The notes: a model not told the origin generated them from the sequence alone. Shown: positions 43,609-52,444, numbered from the stretch's first letter. The stretch is 64,000 nt of DNA from CAXXOK01 sp963678055 (GCA_963678055.1 OY782679.1:1116001-1180000), one strand, 5' to 3'. Numbers and translations are program-made.

Positions 43609-43977
43609 TTGCCCACGATCAATCAGTTGGTTCGCAAAGGGCGCAAGAAAATGGTGGAGAAATCCATGTCTCCCATTCTGCAGAGCTGCCCGCAGAAACG
43701 CGGCGTATGCCTCAGCGTGAAGACACGGACGCCTAAAAAGCCGAATTCTGCTCTTCGCAAAATTGCACGTATCCGTCTGACAAATCAGATCGAAGGTACG
43801 TGTTATATTCCCGGCATCGGCCATAATCTGCAGGAGCACAGCGTGGTTCTCATCCGCGGCGGTCGCGTGCGCGATCTTCCCGGTGTCCGCTATCACATCG
43901 TTCGCGGCGCACTGGATACCGCTGGCGTAACCGGTCGCAAACAAGCTCGTTCCAAGTACGGCGCCAAGAGGAAATAA
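43609..43977 (+). CDS. rpsL: 30S ribosomal protein S12
   Basis: S12 of 122 residues, part of the decoding centre. The start is TTG, 8 bases after GGAGGTG, giving MPTINQLVRKGR; an in-frame GTG three codons upstream overlaps the ribosome site. The family core TPKKPNSALRK and GHNLQEHSVVLIRGG is present. Position 43 is the usual Lys, but position 88, Lys in E. coli (GGRVKDLPGV), is Arg here (GGRVRDLPGV, codon 43870-43872). K88R is a classic streptomycin-resistance substitution. D89, the methylthiolation site of RimO, is intact. Confidence 0.97.
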   Translation: MPTINQLVRKGRKKMVEKSMSPILQSCPQKRGVCLSVKTRTPKKPNSALRKIARIRLTNQIEGTCYIPGIGHNLQEHSVVLIRGGRVRDLPGVRYHIVRGALDTAGVTGRKQARSKYGAKRK

Positions 43978-44180
43978 ATCTAGTTTCTTCAGTCTCTTTG
44001 CGTTTCTCATGCAGGAGCAATTTCTGAGCGGGCGCAGGCGATTGTCTACTATTAAAGTAGATTATCTCACCGCGTGGCTTTCCGGCCTGCCGGAGCGGTT
44101 GATGCTGACAGCCGTAAGGAATCCCGTGTTAAGCGCACATGCCAATGGAACAAGTCTACAATCATTTAGGAGGTAGAATT

Positions 44181-44651
44181 ATGCCCCGTCGCGGTTTTAT
44201 ACCCAAGCGCGAGGTGCTTCCCGATCCCGTATACGGGACCACGGTTGTCACCAAACTGATTAACCAGATTATGCTGGATGGCAAGCGCGGCACTGCGCAG
44301 CGTATTTGCTACACAGCGTTCGAAGCCATCGCCGAAAAGACCGGCAAAGACGCAAACGATGTATTCGCTGCTGCGTTAGCCAATGTATCCCCGCAACTGG
44401 AAGTTAAGGCCCGCCGTGTTGGTGGTGCCACCTACCAGGTGCCTATCGAAATCCGTACCGAACGCCGTCAGACCCTGGGTCTTCGCTGGCTGATTGATTT
44501 CAGCCGTAAACGCGGTGAAAAGACCATGGCCGACCGCCTCGCAGGCGAGTTGCTCGACGCCGCCAACAACACCGGCAGCGCAGTGAAACGCAAAGAGGAA
44601 ATGCACCGTATGGCAGAAGCCAACAAAGCGTTCGCACACTACCGCTGGTAA
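44181..44651 (+). CDS. rpsG: 30S ribosomal protein S7
   Basis: S7 of 156 residues, the primary binder of the 16S 3' domain. It begins PRRGFIPKREVLPDPVYG and contains the GGATYQVPIEI and RKRGEKTMADRLAGELLDA segments. The start is the ATG behind TTAGGAGG; an upstream in-frame ATG 14 codons earlier lacks a ribosome site. A 203-bp gap separates it from rpsL, longer than usual, with small hairpins (for example around 44048-44062) that might hold S7 autoregulation. Confidence 0.97.
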   Translation: MPRRGFIPKREVLPDPVYGTTVVTKLINQIMLDGKRGTAQRICYTAFEAIAEKTGKDANDVFAAALANVSPQLEVKARRVGGATYQVPIEIRTERRQTLGLRWLIDFSRKRGEKTMADRLAGELLDAANNTGSAVKRKEEMHRMAEANKAFAHYRW

Positions 44652-44696
44652 TTTAGACCCGCTTTTTACGCGCAAACGAAAGGAGACCCACACTCT

Positions 44697-46775
44697 ATGC
44701 ACAGAAGCCACACGCTCGACATGGTCCGCAATATCGGCATCATGGCACATATCGATGCTGGCAAGACCACTACCACCGAGCGCATACTCTTCTATACCGG
44801 TCGTACGCACCGGTTGGGTGAAGTGCATGAAGGTGCCGCCACCATGGACTGGATGCAGCAAGAACAGGAACGCGGTATCACCATCACTTCCGCTGCTACC
44901 ACCTGTCAATGGAAGGGCCATCGCATTAATATCATCGACACACCCGGTCACGTGGACTTCACCGTTGAGGTGGAGCGTAGTTTGCGTGTGCTCGACGGTT
45001 CTGTAGCCGTGTTCTGCGCCAAAGGTGGCGTGGAACCCCAAAGCGAAACCGTATGGAGACAGGCAAACCGTTATCATGTACCCCGCATTGCATACATCAA
45101 TAAGATGGACATCATGGGCGCGGACTTCTTCCGTGTCGTAAAAATGATGAAAGAACGCCTGGGTGCTAACGTCGTGCCCATTCAGCTTCCCATCGGAAAA
45201 GAAGCGGACTTCAAAGGCATCATCGACCTTGTGGCGATGAAAGCCGAAGTGTACTATGATGACGAAGGGAAAGACGTACGCGTAGAGGATATCCCCGAAG
45301 CGCTGAAAGCACAGGCCGAAGAATATCGGCAAATACTGATCGAAGCCGTTGCCGAGCAGGACGAAACGCTGCTGGAGAAATTTTTCGAGGGCGAAGAGCT
45401 TTCCACCGAGGAAATCAAAAACGCCATCCGGAAATCGACCATTGCATGTGAAATGACCCCTGTTCTGTGCGGTACATCGTACAGGAATAAAGGTGTGCAG
45501 CCGATGCTGGACGCGGTGATCGACTATATGCCGTCCCCGCTGGATGTCCCGGCCATCAAAGGCATGAAGCCCGATCATCCCGAAGTGGAGCTGACGCGCG
45601 AGGCATCCGACGAAGAACCCTTCGCGGCACTCGCCTTCAAAATCATGACCGACCCGTTCGTGGGCAAACTCGCGTTTGTTCGCGTGTACTCGGGTAAGAT
45701 TGATGCCGGCAGCTACACCTATAATTCCACCAAACAAAAGCGTGAGCGCATCGGCCGTCTGCTGATGATGCACGCCAATCGCCGCGAAGAAGTGGAAACT
45801 GTATTCGCCGGTGAGATCTGCGGTATTGTAGGCCTGAAGGATACCACCACGGCCGACACACTGTGTGATCAGAAAAACCCGATCATCCTTGAATCGATGG
45901 AGTTCCCGGATCCCGTAATCCAGGTCGCCATCGAGCCGAAAACCAAAGCCGGTCAGGAAAAAATGACCATGGCATTGGTTAAGCTGGCCGAGGAAGATCC
46001 GACGTTTAAAACCTACACCGATCCCCAGACTGGGCAAACCATTATTGCCGGTATGGGTGAATTGCACCTGGAAATCATCGTGGACAGGCTCTTGCGTGAA
46101 TTCAAGGTAGAAGCGACTGTGGGTAAACCGCAGGTGGCTTACCGTGAAACCATCCGCAGGACTGCCGAAGGTGACGGCCGCTATGTACGCCAGACCGGTG
46201 GACATGGTCAGTTCGGTCATTGTAAAATCCGCATCGAACCGACAGAGGCTGGCTCGGGATATTCGTTCGAATCCAAAATCGTCGGCGGCGTGATTCCCAA
46301 GGAGTTCATTGCTCCCATCGACGCAGGTATCAAGGAAGCCGCGCAGTCCGGCCTTGTTGGCGGATTTGAAGTGGTTGACTTTAAAGCCACAGTGTTCGAC
46401 GGTAGCTATCACGAGGTCGATTCCTCGGAAATCGCCTTCAAAATCGCCGGTTCCATGGCATTCAAAGAAGCCCTCAAGCATGCTGACAGCTGCCTGATGG
46501 AGCCTTCAATGAAAGTGGAAGTCATTATTCCCGAACAGTACATGGGCGATGTGATCGGCGACATCACCAGCCGCAGAGGCCGTATCGAAGGCATGGAAGC
46601 CCGCATGGGCGAGCAAAGCGTGCACGCGTTTGTGCCGCTGAGCGAAATGTTTGGTTACGCGACGGACCTTCGCAGCCGTACGCAGGGCCGCGGCATGTTC
46701 ACGATGCAGTTTGATCACTATGAACAGGTGCCCAAGAGCATCGCAGAAAAACTCACCGGACGCAAAGATAATTAA
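44697..46775 (+). CDS. fusA: Elongation factor G
   Basis: Translocase GTPase of 692 residues. G1 is AHIDAGKT (17-24), G2 lies in RGITI, G3 is DTPGHVDF, G4 is NKMD; domains II-V follow to the C-terminal QFDHYEQVPKSI. The ribosome site is AAAGGAG. The usual neighbour tuf does not follow; rpmG comes 27 bp after the stop. Sequence details such as VFCAKGGVEPQSETVWRQA are of the clostridial EF-G type. Confidence 0.97.
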   Translation: MHRSHTLDMVRNIGIMAHIDAGKTTTTERILFYTGRTHRLGEVHEGAATMDWMQQEQERGITITSAATTCQWKGHRINIIDTPGHVDFTVEVERSLRVLDGSVAVFCAKGGVEPQSETVWRQANRYHVPRIAYINKMDIMGADFFRVVKMMKERLGANVVPIQLPIGKEADFKGIIDLVAMKAEVYYDDEGKDVRVEDIPEALKAQAEEYRQILIEAVAEQDETLLEKFFEGEELSTEEIKNAIRKSTIACEMTPVLCGTSYRNKGVQPMLDAVIDYMPSPLDVPAIKGMKPDHPEVELTREASDEEPFAALAFKIMTDPFVGKLAFVRVYSGKIDAGSYTYNSTKQKRERIGRLLMMHANRREEVETVFAGEICGIVGLKDTTTADTLCDQKNPIILESMEFPDPVIQVAIEPKTKAGQEKMTMALVKLAEEDPTFKTYTDPQTGQTIIAGMGELHLEIIVDRLLREFKVEATVGKPQVAYRETIRRTAEGDGRYVRQTGGHGQFGHCKIRIEPTEAGSGYSFESKIVGGVIPKEFIAPIDAGIKEAAQSGLVGGFEVVDFKATVFDGSYHEVDSSEIAFKIAGSMAFKEALKHADSCLMEPSMKVEVIIPEQYMGDVIGDITSRRGRIEGMEARMGEQSVHAFVPLSEMFGYATDLRSRTQGRGMFTMQFDHYEQVPKSIAEKLTGRKDN

Positions 46776-46802
46776 CGAAATCAGATATTGGAGGTGCCGG
46801 CA

Positions 46803-46964
46803 TTGGCAAGTATCGCCCGTAACAGAGTTGTGTTGGCTTGCACCGAGTGTAAGCAGAGAAACTATAATACACTCAAAAACAAGAAGAACACGCCCGATCG
46901 CATTGAGCTAAATAAGTACTGTCGTTTCTGCAAAAAGCATACCGCTCACCGCGAAACGAAGTAA
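46803..46964 (+). CDS. rpmG: 50S ribosomal protein L33, zinc form
   Basis: A 53-residue L33 starting at TTG, 7-8 bases after GGAGGTG. The translation begins MASIARNRVVLACTECKQRNY and contains CTEC and CRFC, the two zinc-ribbon pairs of the C+ form, ending HRETK. It is too short to stand out as an open frame but its position before secE is the standard one. Confidence 0.95.
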   Translation: MASIARNRVVLACTECKQRNYNTLKNKKNTPDRIELNKYCRFCKKHTAHRETK

Positions 46965-46982
46965 CGGATAGGAGCAAATTCG

Positions 46983-47252
46983 ATGGCAAACACGAAGAAA
47001 CAGCCGGCCAAAAAGCAAAGCTCCAACGCTTTGGTGAAAACCGGTTCCGCATTCAAAAGATTCTTTTTGAAAATCGGAAACGCGTTTAAAAACACCTGGC
47101 GTGAGCTGCGCAAAGTCACGTGGCCGACCAGGGAAAAGCTGGTTAACTTTTCCATCATCGTCATTCTGATGATCATCTTCCTAATGGTGGTTATTGGCTT
47201 GCTGGATACGGGCGCTACGTCCATCATTCAGCTGATGATGCCCAAAGTATAA
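46983..47252 (+). CDS. secE: Preprotein translocase subunit SecE
   Basis: An 89-residue single-span SecE with a Lys-rich N-terminus, the conserved amphipathic segment WRELRKVTWPTREKL and one membrane helix (about 60-80). It partners SecY and SecG. It lies between rpmG and nusG, the standard order; the ribosome site is GGATAGGAGC. Confidence 0.95.
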   Translation: MANTKKQPAKKQSSNALVKTGSAFKRFFLKIGNAFKNTWRELRKVTWPTREKLVNFSIIVILMIIFLMVVIGLLDTGATSIIQLMMPKV

Positions 47253-47263
47253 GGAGTATGGCA

Positions 47264-47797
47264 ATGGCCGAGAAAACAAACGAGCCCTGCTGGTATGTTG
47301 TGCACACTTATTCAGGTTATGAGAATAAGGTGAAAGACAACATCGAAAAATCTGTGGAGAACAACGGCATGCAGGATTTGATCCTGGACGTTCGCGTTCC
47401 AGTGGAAGATGTTGTCGAGATCAAAAACAACCGCCGCGTAAAAACCCAGCGTAAAGTGTACCCCGGTTATGTGCTGGTGCACATGATTGAAACCAGCGAA
47501 AGCTGGTATCTGGTGCGCAATACGCGCGGCGTGACCGGCTTTGTGGGCCCGGAAAGCAAACCCGTTCCGCTGACCGATGCAGAAGTCAACATGATGCTGT
47601 CTACCCAGGAACACAGCGTGGAGTTCGGCATCGCCATCGGAGAAGAGGTACGCATTCTGTCCGGCCCGCTGGAAAACTTCACCGGCTTTGTAGAGGATGT
47701 CGATACCGTGCGGCAGAAGCTGACCGTAAAGGTAAAGATGTTCCTTGGGCGCGAAATGCCCGTGGAAGTCGGCCTGGAGGAAGTTACCAAGGTTTGA
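47264..47797 (+). CDS. nusG: Transcription termination/antitermination factor NusG
   Basis: A 177-residue NusG with the N-terminal NGN domain (WYVVHTYSGYENKVKDNIEK; GYVLVHM; VRNTRGVTGFVG) and C-terminal KOW domain (GEEVRILSGPLENFTGFV). The second of two nearby ATGs is chosen: AAGGAG is 7 bases from it but directly abuts the first. Confidence 0.96.
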   Translation: MAEKTNEPCWYVVHTYSGYENKVKDNIEKSVENNGMQDLILDVRVPVEDVVEIKNNRRVKTQRKVYPGYVLVHMIETSESWYLVRNTRGVTGFVGPESKPVPLTDAEVNMMLSTQEHSVEFGIAIGEEVRILSGPLENFTGFVEDVDTVRQKLTVKVKMFLGREMPVEVGLEEVTKV

Positions 47798-47842
47798 TCC
47801 GCGTCTGCGGCAATCAACCATGCGCATTCTATGCGCGCTGCG

Positions 47843-47895
47843 CCTTTCCGTTGTGGAAAGGTCGTGGGAGGAGCATACACTGTTCCGCATGACCA
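47843..47895 (+). promoter_or_regulatory. Candidate L1-binding leader before rplK
   Basis: A 7-bp hairpin (47843-47849 with 47855-47861) is followed by GTGGGAGG (47864-47871) and, after an irregular loop, ATGACC (47889-47894), which can pair with GGTC at 47860-47863. Conserved GUGGGAGG and AUGA elements around an internal loop are typical of L1 binding sites that copy helices 76-77 of 23S rRNA and let L1 repress rplK-rplA. Identification is by motif memory only. Confidence 0.5.
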
Positions 47896-47918
47896 CAATT
47901 CTGAGGAGGCTATAACCC

Positions 47919-48344
47919 ATGGCAAAGAAGATCCAATCCATCATCAAGCTGCAGGTACCCGCCGCCAAGGCTACGCCTGCCCCGCCGATTGGCCCCGCGC
48001 TGGGTCAGCACGGCGTGAATATCCCCGGCTTCTGTAAAGATTTCAATGAACGCACGGCCAAGGATGCCGGTCTGATCATCCCCGTGGTGATCACCGTATA
48101 TGCCGACCGTACGTTCACCTTCATCACCAAAACACCGCCGGTTCCGGTTCTGATTAAAAAAGAACTCGGCCTGGATAGTGCAAGCGGTGTGCCCAACCGC
48201 GACAAGGTTGGCCAGCTCACCAAAGAGCAGGTAAGCAAGATCGCCGAGATCAAACGTCCCGATGTGAATGCAACGGACCTTGCAAGCATCGAGAGCATGG
48301 TCAAAGGCACCGCGCGCTCCATGGGCATCACGGTTGAGGAGTAA
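47919..48344 (+). CDS. rplK: 50S ribosomal protein L11
   Basis: L11 of 141 residues, part of the GTPase-associated centre. The N-terminal PPIGPALGQHGVNIPGFCKDFN and the C-terminal VNATDLASIESMVKGTARSMGI are standard. Ribosome site TGAGGAGG. Confidence 0.97.
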   Translation: MAKKIQSIIKLQVPAAKATPAPPIGPALGQHGVNIPGFCKDFNERTAKDAGLIIPVVITVYADRTFTFITKTPPVPVLIKKELGLDSASGVPNRDKVGQLTKEQVSKIAEIKRPDVNATDLASIESMVKGTARSMGITVEE

Positions 48345-48402
48345 CATCGTTAGATATGTGGGAGGACATTGTGCCGTTATTACCACAAGGAGGATTTGAA
48401 AC

Positions 48403-49092
48403 ATGAAACACGGAAAAAAATATGCAGATAGCGTAAAACTCATCGAGCCACAAAAGGCGTATGATCCTGAAGAAGCCTGCGAGCTCGTTATTCAAACCAG
48501 CAAAGCCAAGTTTGATGAAACCATCGAACTGTCTGCTCGCCTGAACGTTGACCCCCGCCATGCCGACCAGCAGGTTCGCGGCGCAATCGTGCTGCCCCAT
48601 GGTACCGGTAAAGTGGTTCGCGTGTTGGTTATCACCAAGGGCGACAAGGTGAAGGAAGCCGAAGAAGCCGGCGCTGATTTCATCGGCGCGGAAGAAATGA
48701 TCCAGAAAATTCAGACCGAAAACTGGTTTGATTTTGATGTGATGGTTGCCACCCCGGACATGATGGGCGTCATAGGCCGCATCGGCCGCATCCTGGGCCC
48801 CAAAGGCCTGATGCCTAACCCCAAGTCCGGCACTGTGACCATGGATATCACCAAAGCAGTCTCCGATATCAAAGCCGGTAAGGTTGAATACCGCGTAGAC
48901 AAGACCGCCATCATCCACTGCCCGATCGGCAAAGCATCGTTTGGCAAAGATAAGCTGAATGAGAACCTGCAGGTGCTCATGGAAGCCATCGTCAAGGCCA
49001 AGCCTCCTGTTGCCAAAGGCACCTACCTCCGCTCGGTTTACCTGAGTGCGACAATGGGTCCGGCTGTGAAGGTCAACTCGCTGAAATTCTAA
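48403..49092 (+). CDS. rplA: 50S ribosomal protein L1
   Basis: L1 of 229 residues, the L1-stalk protein and probable repressor of its own operon. It contains ARLNVDPRHADQQVRG, VLPHGTGK, GPKGLMPNPKSGTV and the final YLSATMGPAVKVN. It is the last gene of the operon: a strong terminator follows in place of rplJ. Confidence 0.97.
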   Translation: MKHGKKYADSVKLIEPQKAYDPEEACELVIQTSKAKFDETIELSARLNVDPRHADQQVRGAIVLPHGTGKVVRVLVITKGDKVKEAEEAGADFIGAEEMIQKIQTENWFDFDVMVATPDMMGVIGRIGRILGPKGLMPNPKSGTVTMDITKAVSDIKAGKVEYRVDKTAIIHCPIGKASFGKDKLNENLQVLMEAIVKAKPPVAKGTYLRSVYLSATMGPAVKVNSLKF

Positions 49093-49106
49093 TCTGATTT
49101 CGTAAC

Positions 49107-49135
49107 AAACCCGGCGCAAATGCGCCGGGTTTTTA
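49107..49135 (+). terminator. Terminator of the ribosomal operon after rplA
   Basis: A perfect 12-bp stem (49107-49118 with 49121-49132) with a 2-base loop and T-run. Confidence 0.92.
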
Positions 49136-49183
49136 ATTTGCCTTCGTTTGGATCACCTGCGAATAACCACTGGCGGTTATGGC

Positions 49184-50119
49184 TTACTGCTCAATCCGTA
49201 CAACAGTGTAGCCTTGCTGCTCTAATAAGTCGGGTATGCTGCTGCCAGGGACAATTAGATGCAGTAAACCGACGGTCACAAAGTAGTGGCCGCCATCGGT
49301 AAGCATTTCGTCCAGTTGTTCGGCCATACGCAGATTGCGCTGTACAAGCAGTTTGTCGTCATACTCCTCGATCAACTGCGGGTCGGTGTCATCGGTGGAT
49401 TGTGTATAGCTGTTCCAAAAGCTTTCAACATCGCCTTTTTGCCAATACAGCGGCCAGTCTTTCATGTCGGCGGGCTGCGTGGTTTGTTTTTCTTTCAGAA
49501 TCCAGGAAAGTTCATCGTCAATCAGATAGTCAATGAGTTCCGGGGAGAAGCTTTCCATCATATCGGGATAGTCGGTCACTAACTCCAGATATCGCAGCTG
49601 TTTATTGTGTTTCTCGGCATACGCTTTCACCGTGTTGTCCACACCCAGCGAAAGGCTTTTCTGTACGTTGCCGATTCCCATTTCATTTGCGGTGGCATAG
49701 ACAGCCAGTATGCTGATGACAACCCATGGCTGCTGCTGATTGATAGAGTCGGAACGGATACCCAGAGTCTGATAGGCATCGCGCACCCGATCCACTCGCG
49801 TATCACCGAGAATATCGCGCAATGTGCCGTCGGGCAGAAACATGCGTGCTTGCAGTTGTTGTGTGCTTTCTTCGGAGGAATCGGACTCGAATACAAAGAT
49901 ATCGGACTCCTCCATTGCCTGGGTTATATGATCGCCAAACGGGTACATGACATCCGTACCGATATGCAGGGAGCCCAGCAGATAGGCAGTCCCATTAGGG
50001 CCGCTTACACGATACAATATGCCGTTACTGGCTGCAGCAGTCTGGGTGAGAAGCACTGTAGTCACGACCGCAACACAGAGGACGAGGGCGACTGCAGATA
50101 TTACAAGTCGTTTCTTCAT
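49184..50119 (-). CDS. TraB/GumN family exported protein
   Basis: A 311-residue TraB/PrgY/GumN-family protein, thought to include metalloprotease-like proteins. A signal peptide or anchor occupies residues 1 to about 30. The paired family motifs are LLGSLHIG near the N-terminus (GxxH) and FVTVGLLHLIVPGS near the C-terminus (second His), with an acidic ESDSSEES segment between. It overlaps the YugP gene by 4 bp, so two putative membrane-associated proteases are co-expressed. Substrate unknown. Confidence 0.82.
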   Translation of the reverse strand: MKKRLVISAVALVLCVAVVTTVLLTQTAAASNGILYRVSGPNGTAYLLGSLHIGTDVMYPFGDHITQAMEESDIFVFESDSSEESTQQLQARMFLPDGTLRDILGDTRVDRVRDAYQTLGIRSDSINQQQPWVVISILAVYATANEMGIGNVQKSLSLGVDNTVKAYAEKHNKQLRYLELVTDYPDMMESFSPELIDYLIDDELSWILKEKQTTQPADMKDWPLYWQKGDVESFWNSYTQSTDDTDPQLIEEYDDKLLVQRNLRMAEQLDEMLTDGGHYFVTVGLLHLIVPGSSIPDLLEQQGYTVVRIEQ

Positions 50120-50796
50120 CGTCTTCTACCTGCTATCAGCAATAGACGAAGCAGTTGCAAAAGACTGGACACCGCAGAGGCGACATAGGTCATCGCCGCA
50201 GCAGATAGCACGGCACGTACGCCGCGAAGCTCCTCACTGGTCATATACTCGCCGCTTTCAAGCGCTGCCAGGGCGCGTTTGGAGGCGTTGAACTCCACCG
50301 GGAGGGTAATCAGCGAAAATGCGAATGTCGCTGCAAAGCAGATGATACCGGCATAGAGTAGCGGTTCCCAGCTAGCCAGCAAACCGATCAAGAAAATGGG
50401 GAAGTAGGCGATGGAACCGAACTTAACGACCGGTACGATAGCGCTGCGGATAAGCAGCGGTTTATAGGCGTCAGATTGCTGCAAGGCATGGCCGCACTCG
50501 TGTGCTGCGATGCCAACAGCGGCGATGGAAGCAGAGCCGTATACGCCCTCAGACAGCCGCAGCGTATTGGAACGCGGATCAAAGTGATCGGTCAGTTTGC
50601 CCTGCACCGGCTCAACGGAAACTGGAATGCGGGCTGCTCTGCCAAGCATATCGCGGCAAACAGCGTCAGCAGTAACACCTTGACGGGTCGCAACTTTAGC
50701 GTATTTGGTATACGCGCTTTTCACCCGATACTGTGCCCAAAGCCCGAGCAACAGGCCTGGAATAATGAGAATAATGGTCCAATCGTAAAAAATCAT
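50116..50796 (-). CDS. YugP-type membrane zinc metallopeptidase
   Basis: A 226-residue neutral zinc metallopeptidase family 2 protein. The zinc site is HECGH in GIAAHECGHALQQSD. Hydrophobic segments lie near residues 5-22, about 115-160 and the C-terminus. The family is common in Firmicutes with no established substrate. It leads a two-gene unit with the TraB-like gene. Confidence 0.9.
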   Translation of the reverse strand: MIFYDWTIILIIPGLLLGLWAQYRVKSAYTKYAKVATRQGVTADAVCRDMLGRAARIPVSVEPVQGKLTDHFDPRSNTLRLSEGVYGSASIAAVGIAAHECGHALQQSDAYKPLLIRSAIVPVVKFGSIAYFPIFLIGLLASWEPLLYAGIICFAATFAFSLITLPVEFNASKRALAALESGEYMTSEELRGVRAVLSAAAMTYVASAVSSLLQLLRLLLIAGRRR

Positions 50797-50848
50797 GTTG
50801 TACCTCCGAGGGTTTCAGGATGCGCCTGATAGTAGGGTTCCAAGTACT

Positions 50849-50876
50849 AGAATACTCCTTTTTGGGGGAATATCAA
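50849..50876 (-). promoter_or_regulatory. Promoter of the yugP-traB unit
   Basis: Minus-strand TTGATA (50876-50871), 16-bp spacer, TATTCT (50854-50849). Confidence 0.55.
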
Positions 50877-50993
50877 GGGTTTACGGCCGTAATGTCGCTT
50901 AGATCGTCACAGCGCTGCGCTGTCAACGGCGATTGTAACGCGTTGTTCAGACCGCATTCGTAGTTTGTCACAGTCGCTATATAGCAGTAGTTA

Positions 50994-51024
50994 CAAAACC
51001 CCGCCAGCAAGAGTGCAGGCGGGG
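50994..51024 (-). terminator. Terminator of the decarboxylase cluster
   Basis: Minus-strand CCCCGCC/GGCGGGG stem (51024-50999) followed by TTTTG, about 20 bases after the oadA stop. Confidence 0.82.
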
Positions 51025-51043
51025 TATAAAACCAAAGGAGTCT

Positions 51044-52444
51044 TTATACAGGCATAACCTGAATGTCTCTGTCGAGCATGGTCGAATCGACCTGCAGCTG
51101 TTTGGCCTGCCGGTATTTGAAATACTTGATGGCGACCTGCGGGAACAGCGCATAGCTGAGTACGTCCTCTTCCTGCTGGTAATACTCGCGAATTTCCTCG
51201 CGGTACTTGTCCAGTTCCGGGGGAATATCGTCGGCGGGGCGGTGCGTAATCACCTTCTGATCGCCGATGATCTTTTTGCGGACTTCCTCGTTCACCGGTG
51301 CGGGCAGACGGCCGTATTCGCCGCGCATCAGCCCCTGGCTTTCCTTGGGGTTCATCTTGTAGGCCTCGCCGGACAGCACGTTCATCACGGCTTGTGTGCC
51401 AACGATCTGGCTGGTAGGCGTGACCAGCGGGGGATAGCCGAAATCCTTGCGGACGCGCGGAATCTCCTCCAGCACTGTGTAATACTTGTCCATCGCGTTG
51501 GCTTGCTTGAGCTGGTTGATGAGGTTGGAAAGCATGCCGCCGGGAACCTGATACAACAGTGTATTGGCATCAGTGGCAAGCACGCGGGCGGGATCGCGGA
51601 ATCCGGCTTTGGTCAGGTCTTCGGCCACGCCGCGGAAATACCCGGCAAGGTCAATGAGCTTTTCCAGATCGATTCCGGTATCGTACTCCGTGCCTCTATA
51701 GGTGGCGACCTGCGCTTCGGTAGCGGGCTGCGCGGTGCCGTTACCCAGCGGCGACAGCGCCGTGTCAATTACATCTGCGCCGGCTTCCACGGCCTTCATC
51801 AGTGTCATAGCGCCGGTGCCGGTGGTGTTATGCGTATGCATTACGATGGGAAGATCAGTGGCCGCTTTCAGGCGTTTGATCAGCGAATAGGCTTTGTAGG
51901 GGAGCAGCAGGTTGGCCATATCCTTGATGCAGATGATGTCTGCACCCATTTCTGCGATGCCCTCAGCCAGCTTGACGAAGTAATCCTCCGTATGCACGGG
52001 CGAGGTGGTGTAGCTCATGGCGACTTCCGCAATGCCCTTGTACTTTTTAGTGGCTTTAACGGCGGTTTCCATGTTGCGCAGGTCATTGAGTGCATCAAAG
52101 CATCGGATGATATCAATGCCGTTTTCGATAGCCTTTTTGACAAAGTAATCGACCACGTCATCGGCATAGTGCTTATAGCCCAGAATATTCTGGCCGCGCA
52201 GCAGCATTTGCAGTTTGGTATTGGGCATGCCTTTGCGCATAATGCGCAGGCGTTCCCAGGGATCTTCATTTAAAAAGCGCAGGCAGCTGTCAAACGTTGC
52301 GCCGCCCCAGCACTCCAGAGAGTAATAGCCAACTTTATCCAAGCGCTCAAATGCGGGTTGCATTTGTTGAATGGTCATGCGTGTCGCGGCCTGGCTTTGG
52401 TGCGCGTCGCGCAGAATCGTATCGGTGATTCCGAGTTTCGCCAT
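51044..52444 (-). CDS. oadA: Oxaloacetate decarboxylase alpha-type carboxyltransferase (5S-like)
   Basis: A 466-residue carboxyltransferase that moves CO2 between oxaloacetate and biotin. The TIM barrel starts TDTILRDAHQSQAATRM; the metal/biotin pocket is in DIICIKDMANLL and MHTHNTTGTG; the helical post-barrel domain is present. Unlike Klebsiella OadA it lacks a C-terminal biotin domain; the biotin carrier is a separate gene in this cluster, as in pyruvate carboxylase subunit B or transcarboxylase 5S. It is the last gene of the five-gene unit. Confidence 0.92.
   Translation of the reverse strand: MAKLGITDTILRDAHQSQAATRMTIQQMQPAFERLDKVGYYSLECWGGATFDSCLRFLNEDPWERLRIMRKGMPNTKLQMLLRGQNILGYKHYADDVVDYFVKKAIENGIDIIRCFDALNDLRNMETAVKATKKYKGIAEVAMSYTTSPVHTEDYFVKLAEGIAEMGADIICIKDMANLLLPYKAYSLIKRLKAATDLPIVMHTHNTTGTGAMTLMKAVEAGADVIDTALSPLGNGTAQPATEAQVATYRGTEYDTGIDLEKLIDLAGYFRGVAEDLTKAGFRDPARVLATDANTLLYQVPGGMLSNLINQLKQANAMDKYYTVLEEIPRVRKDFGYPPLVTPTSQIVGTQAVMNVLSGEAYKMNPKESQGLMRGEYGRLPAPVNEEVRKKIIGDQKVITHRPADDIPPELDKYREEIREYYQQEEDVLSYALFPQVAIKYFKYRQAKQLQVDSTMLDRDIQVMPV

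Noticed and set aside
43978..44180. Possible S7 translational operator in the long rpsL-rpsG gap
   Set aside because: Small hairpins exist but I could not match a known S7-binding motif, so no regulatory feature is claimed.
44376..46481. A 701-codon open frame antisense to rpsG and fusA
   Set aside because: It lies wholly opposite to strongly conserved rpsG/fusA coding sequence, has no ribosome site and its translation is His/Gly/Phe-rich with no recognisable domain. It is a by-product of codon use on the other strand.
51242..52273. A 343-codon plus-strand open frame opposite oadA
   Set aside because: It covers catalytic parts of the clearly real oadA gene and shows no domain.
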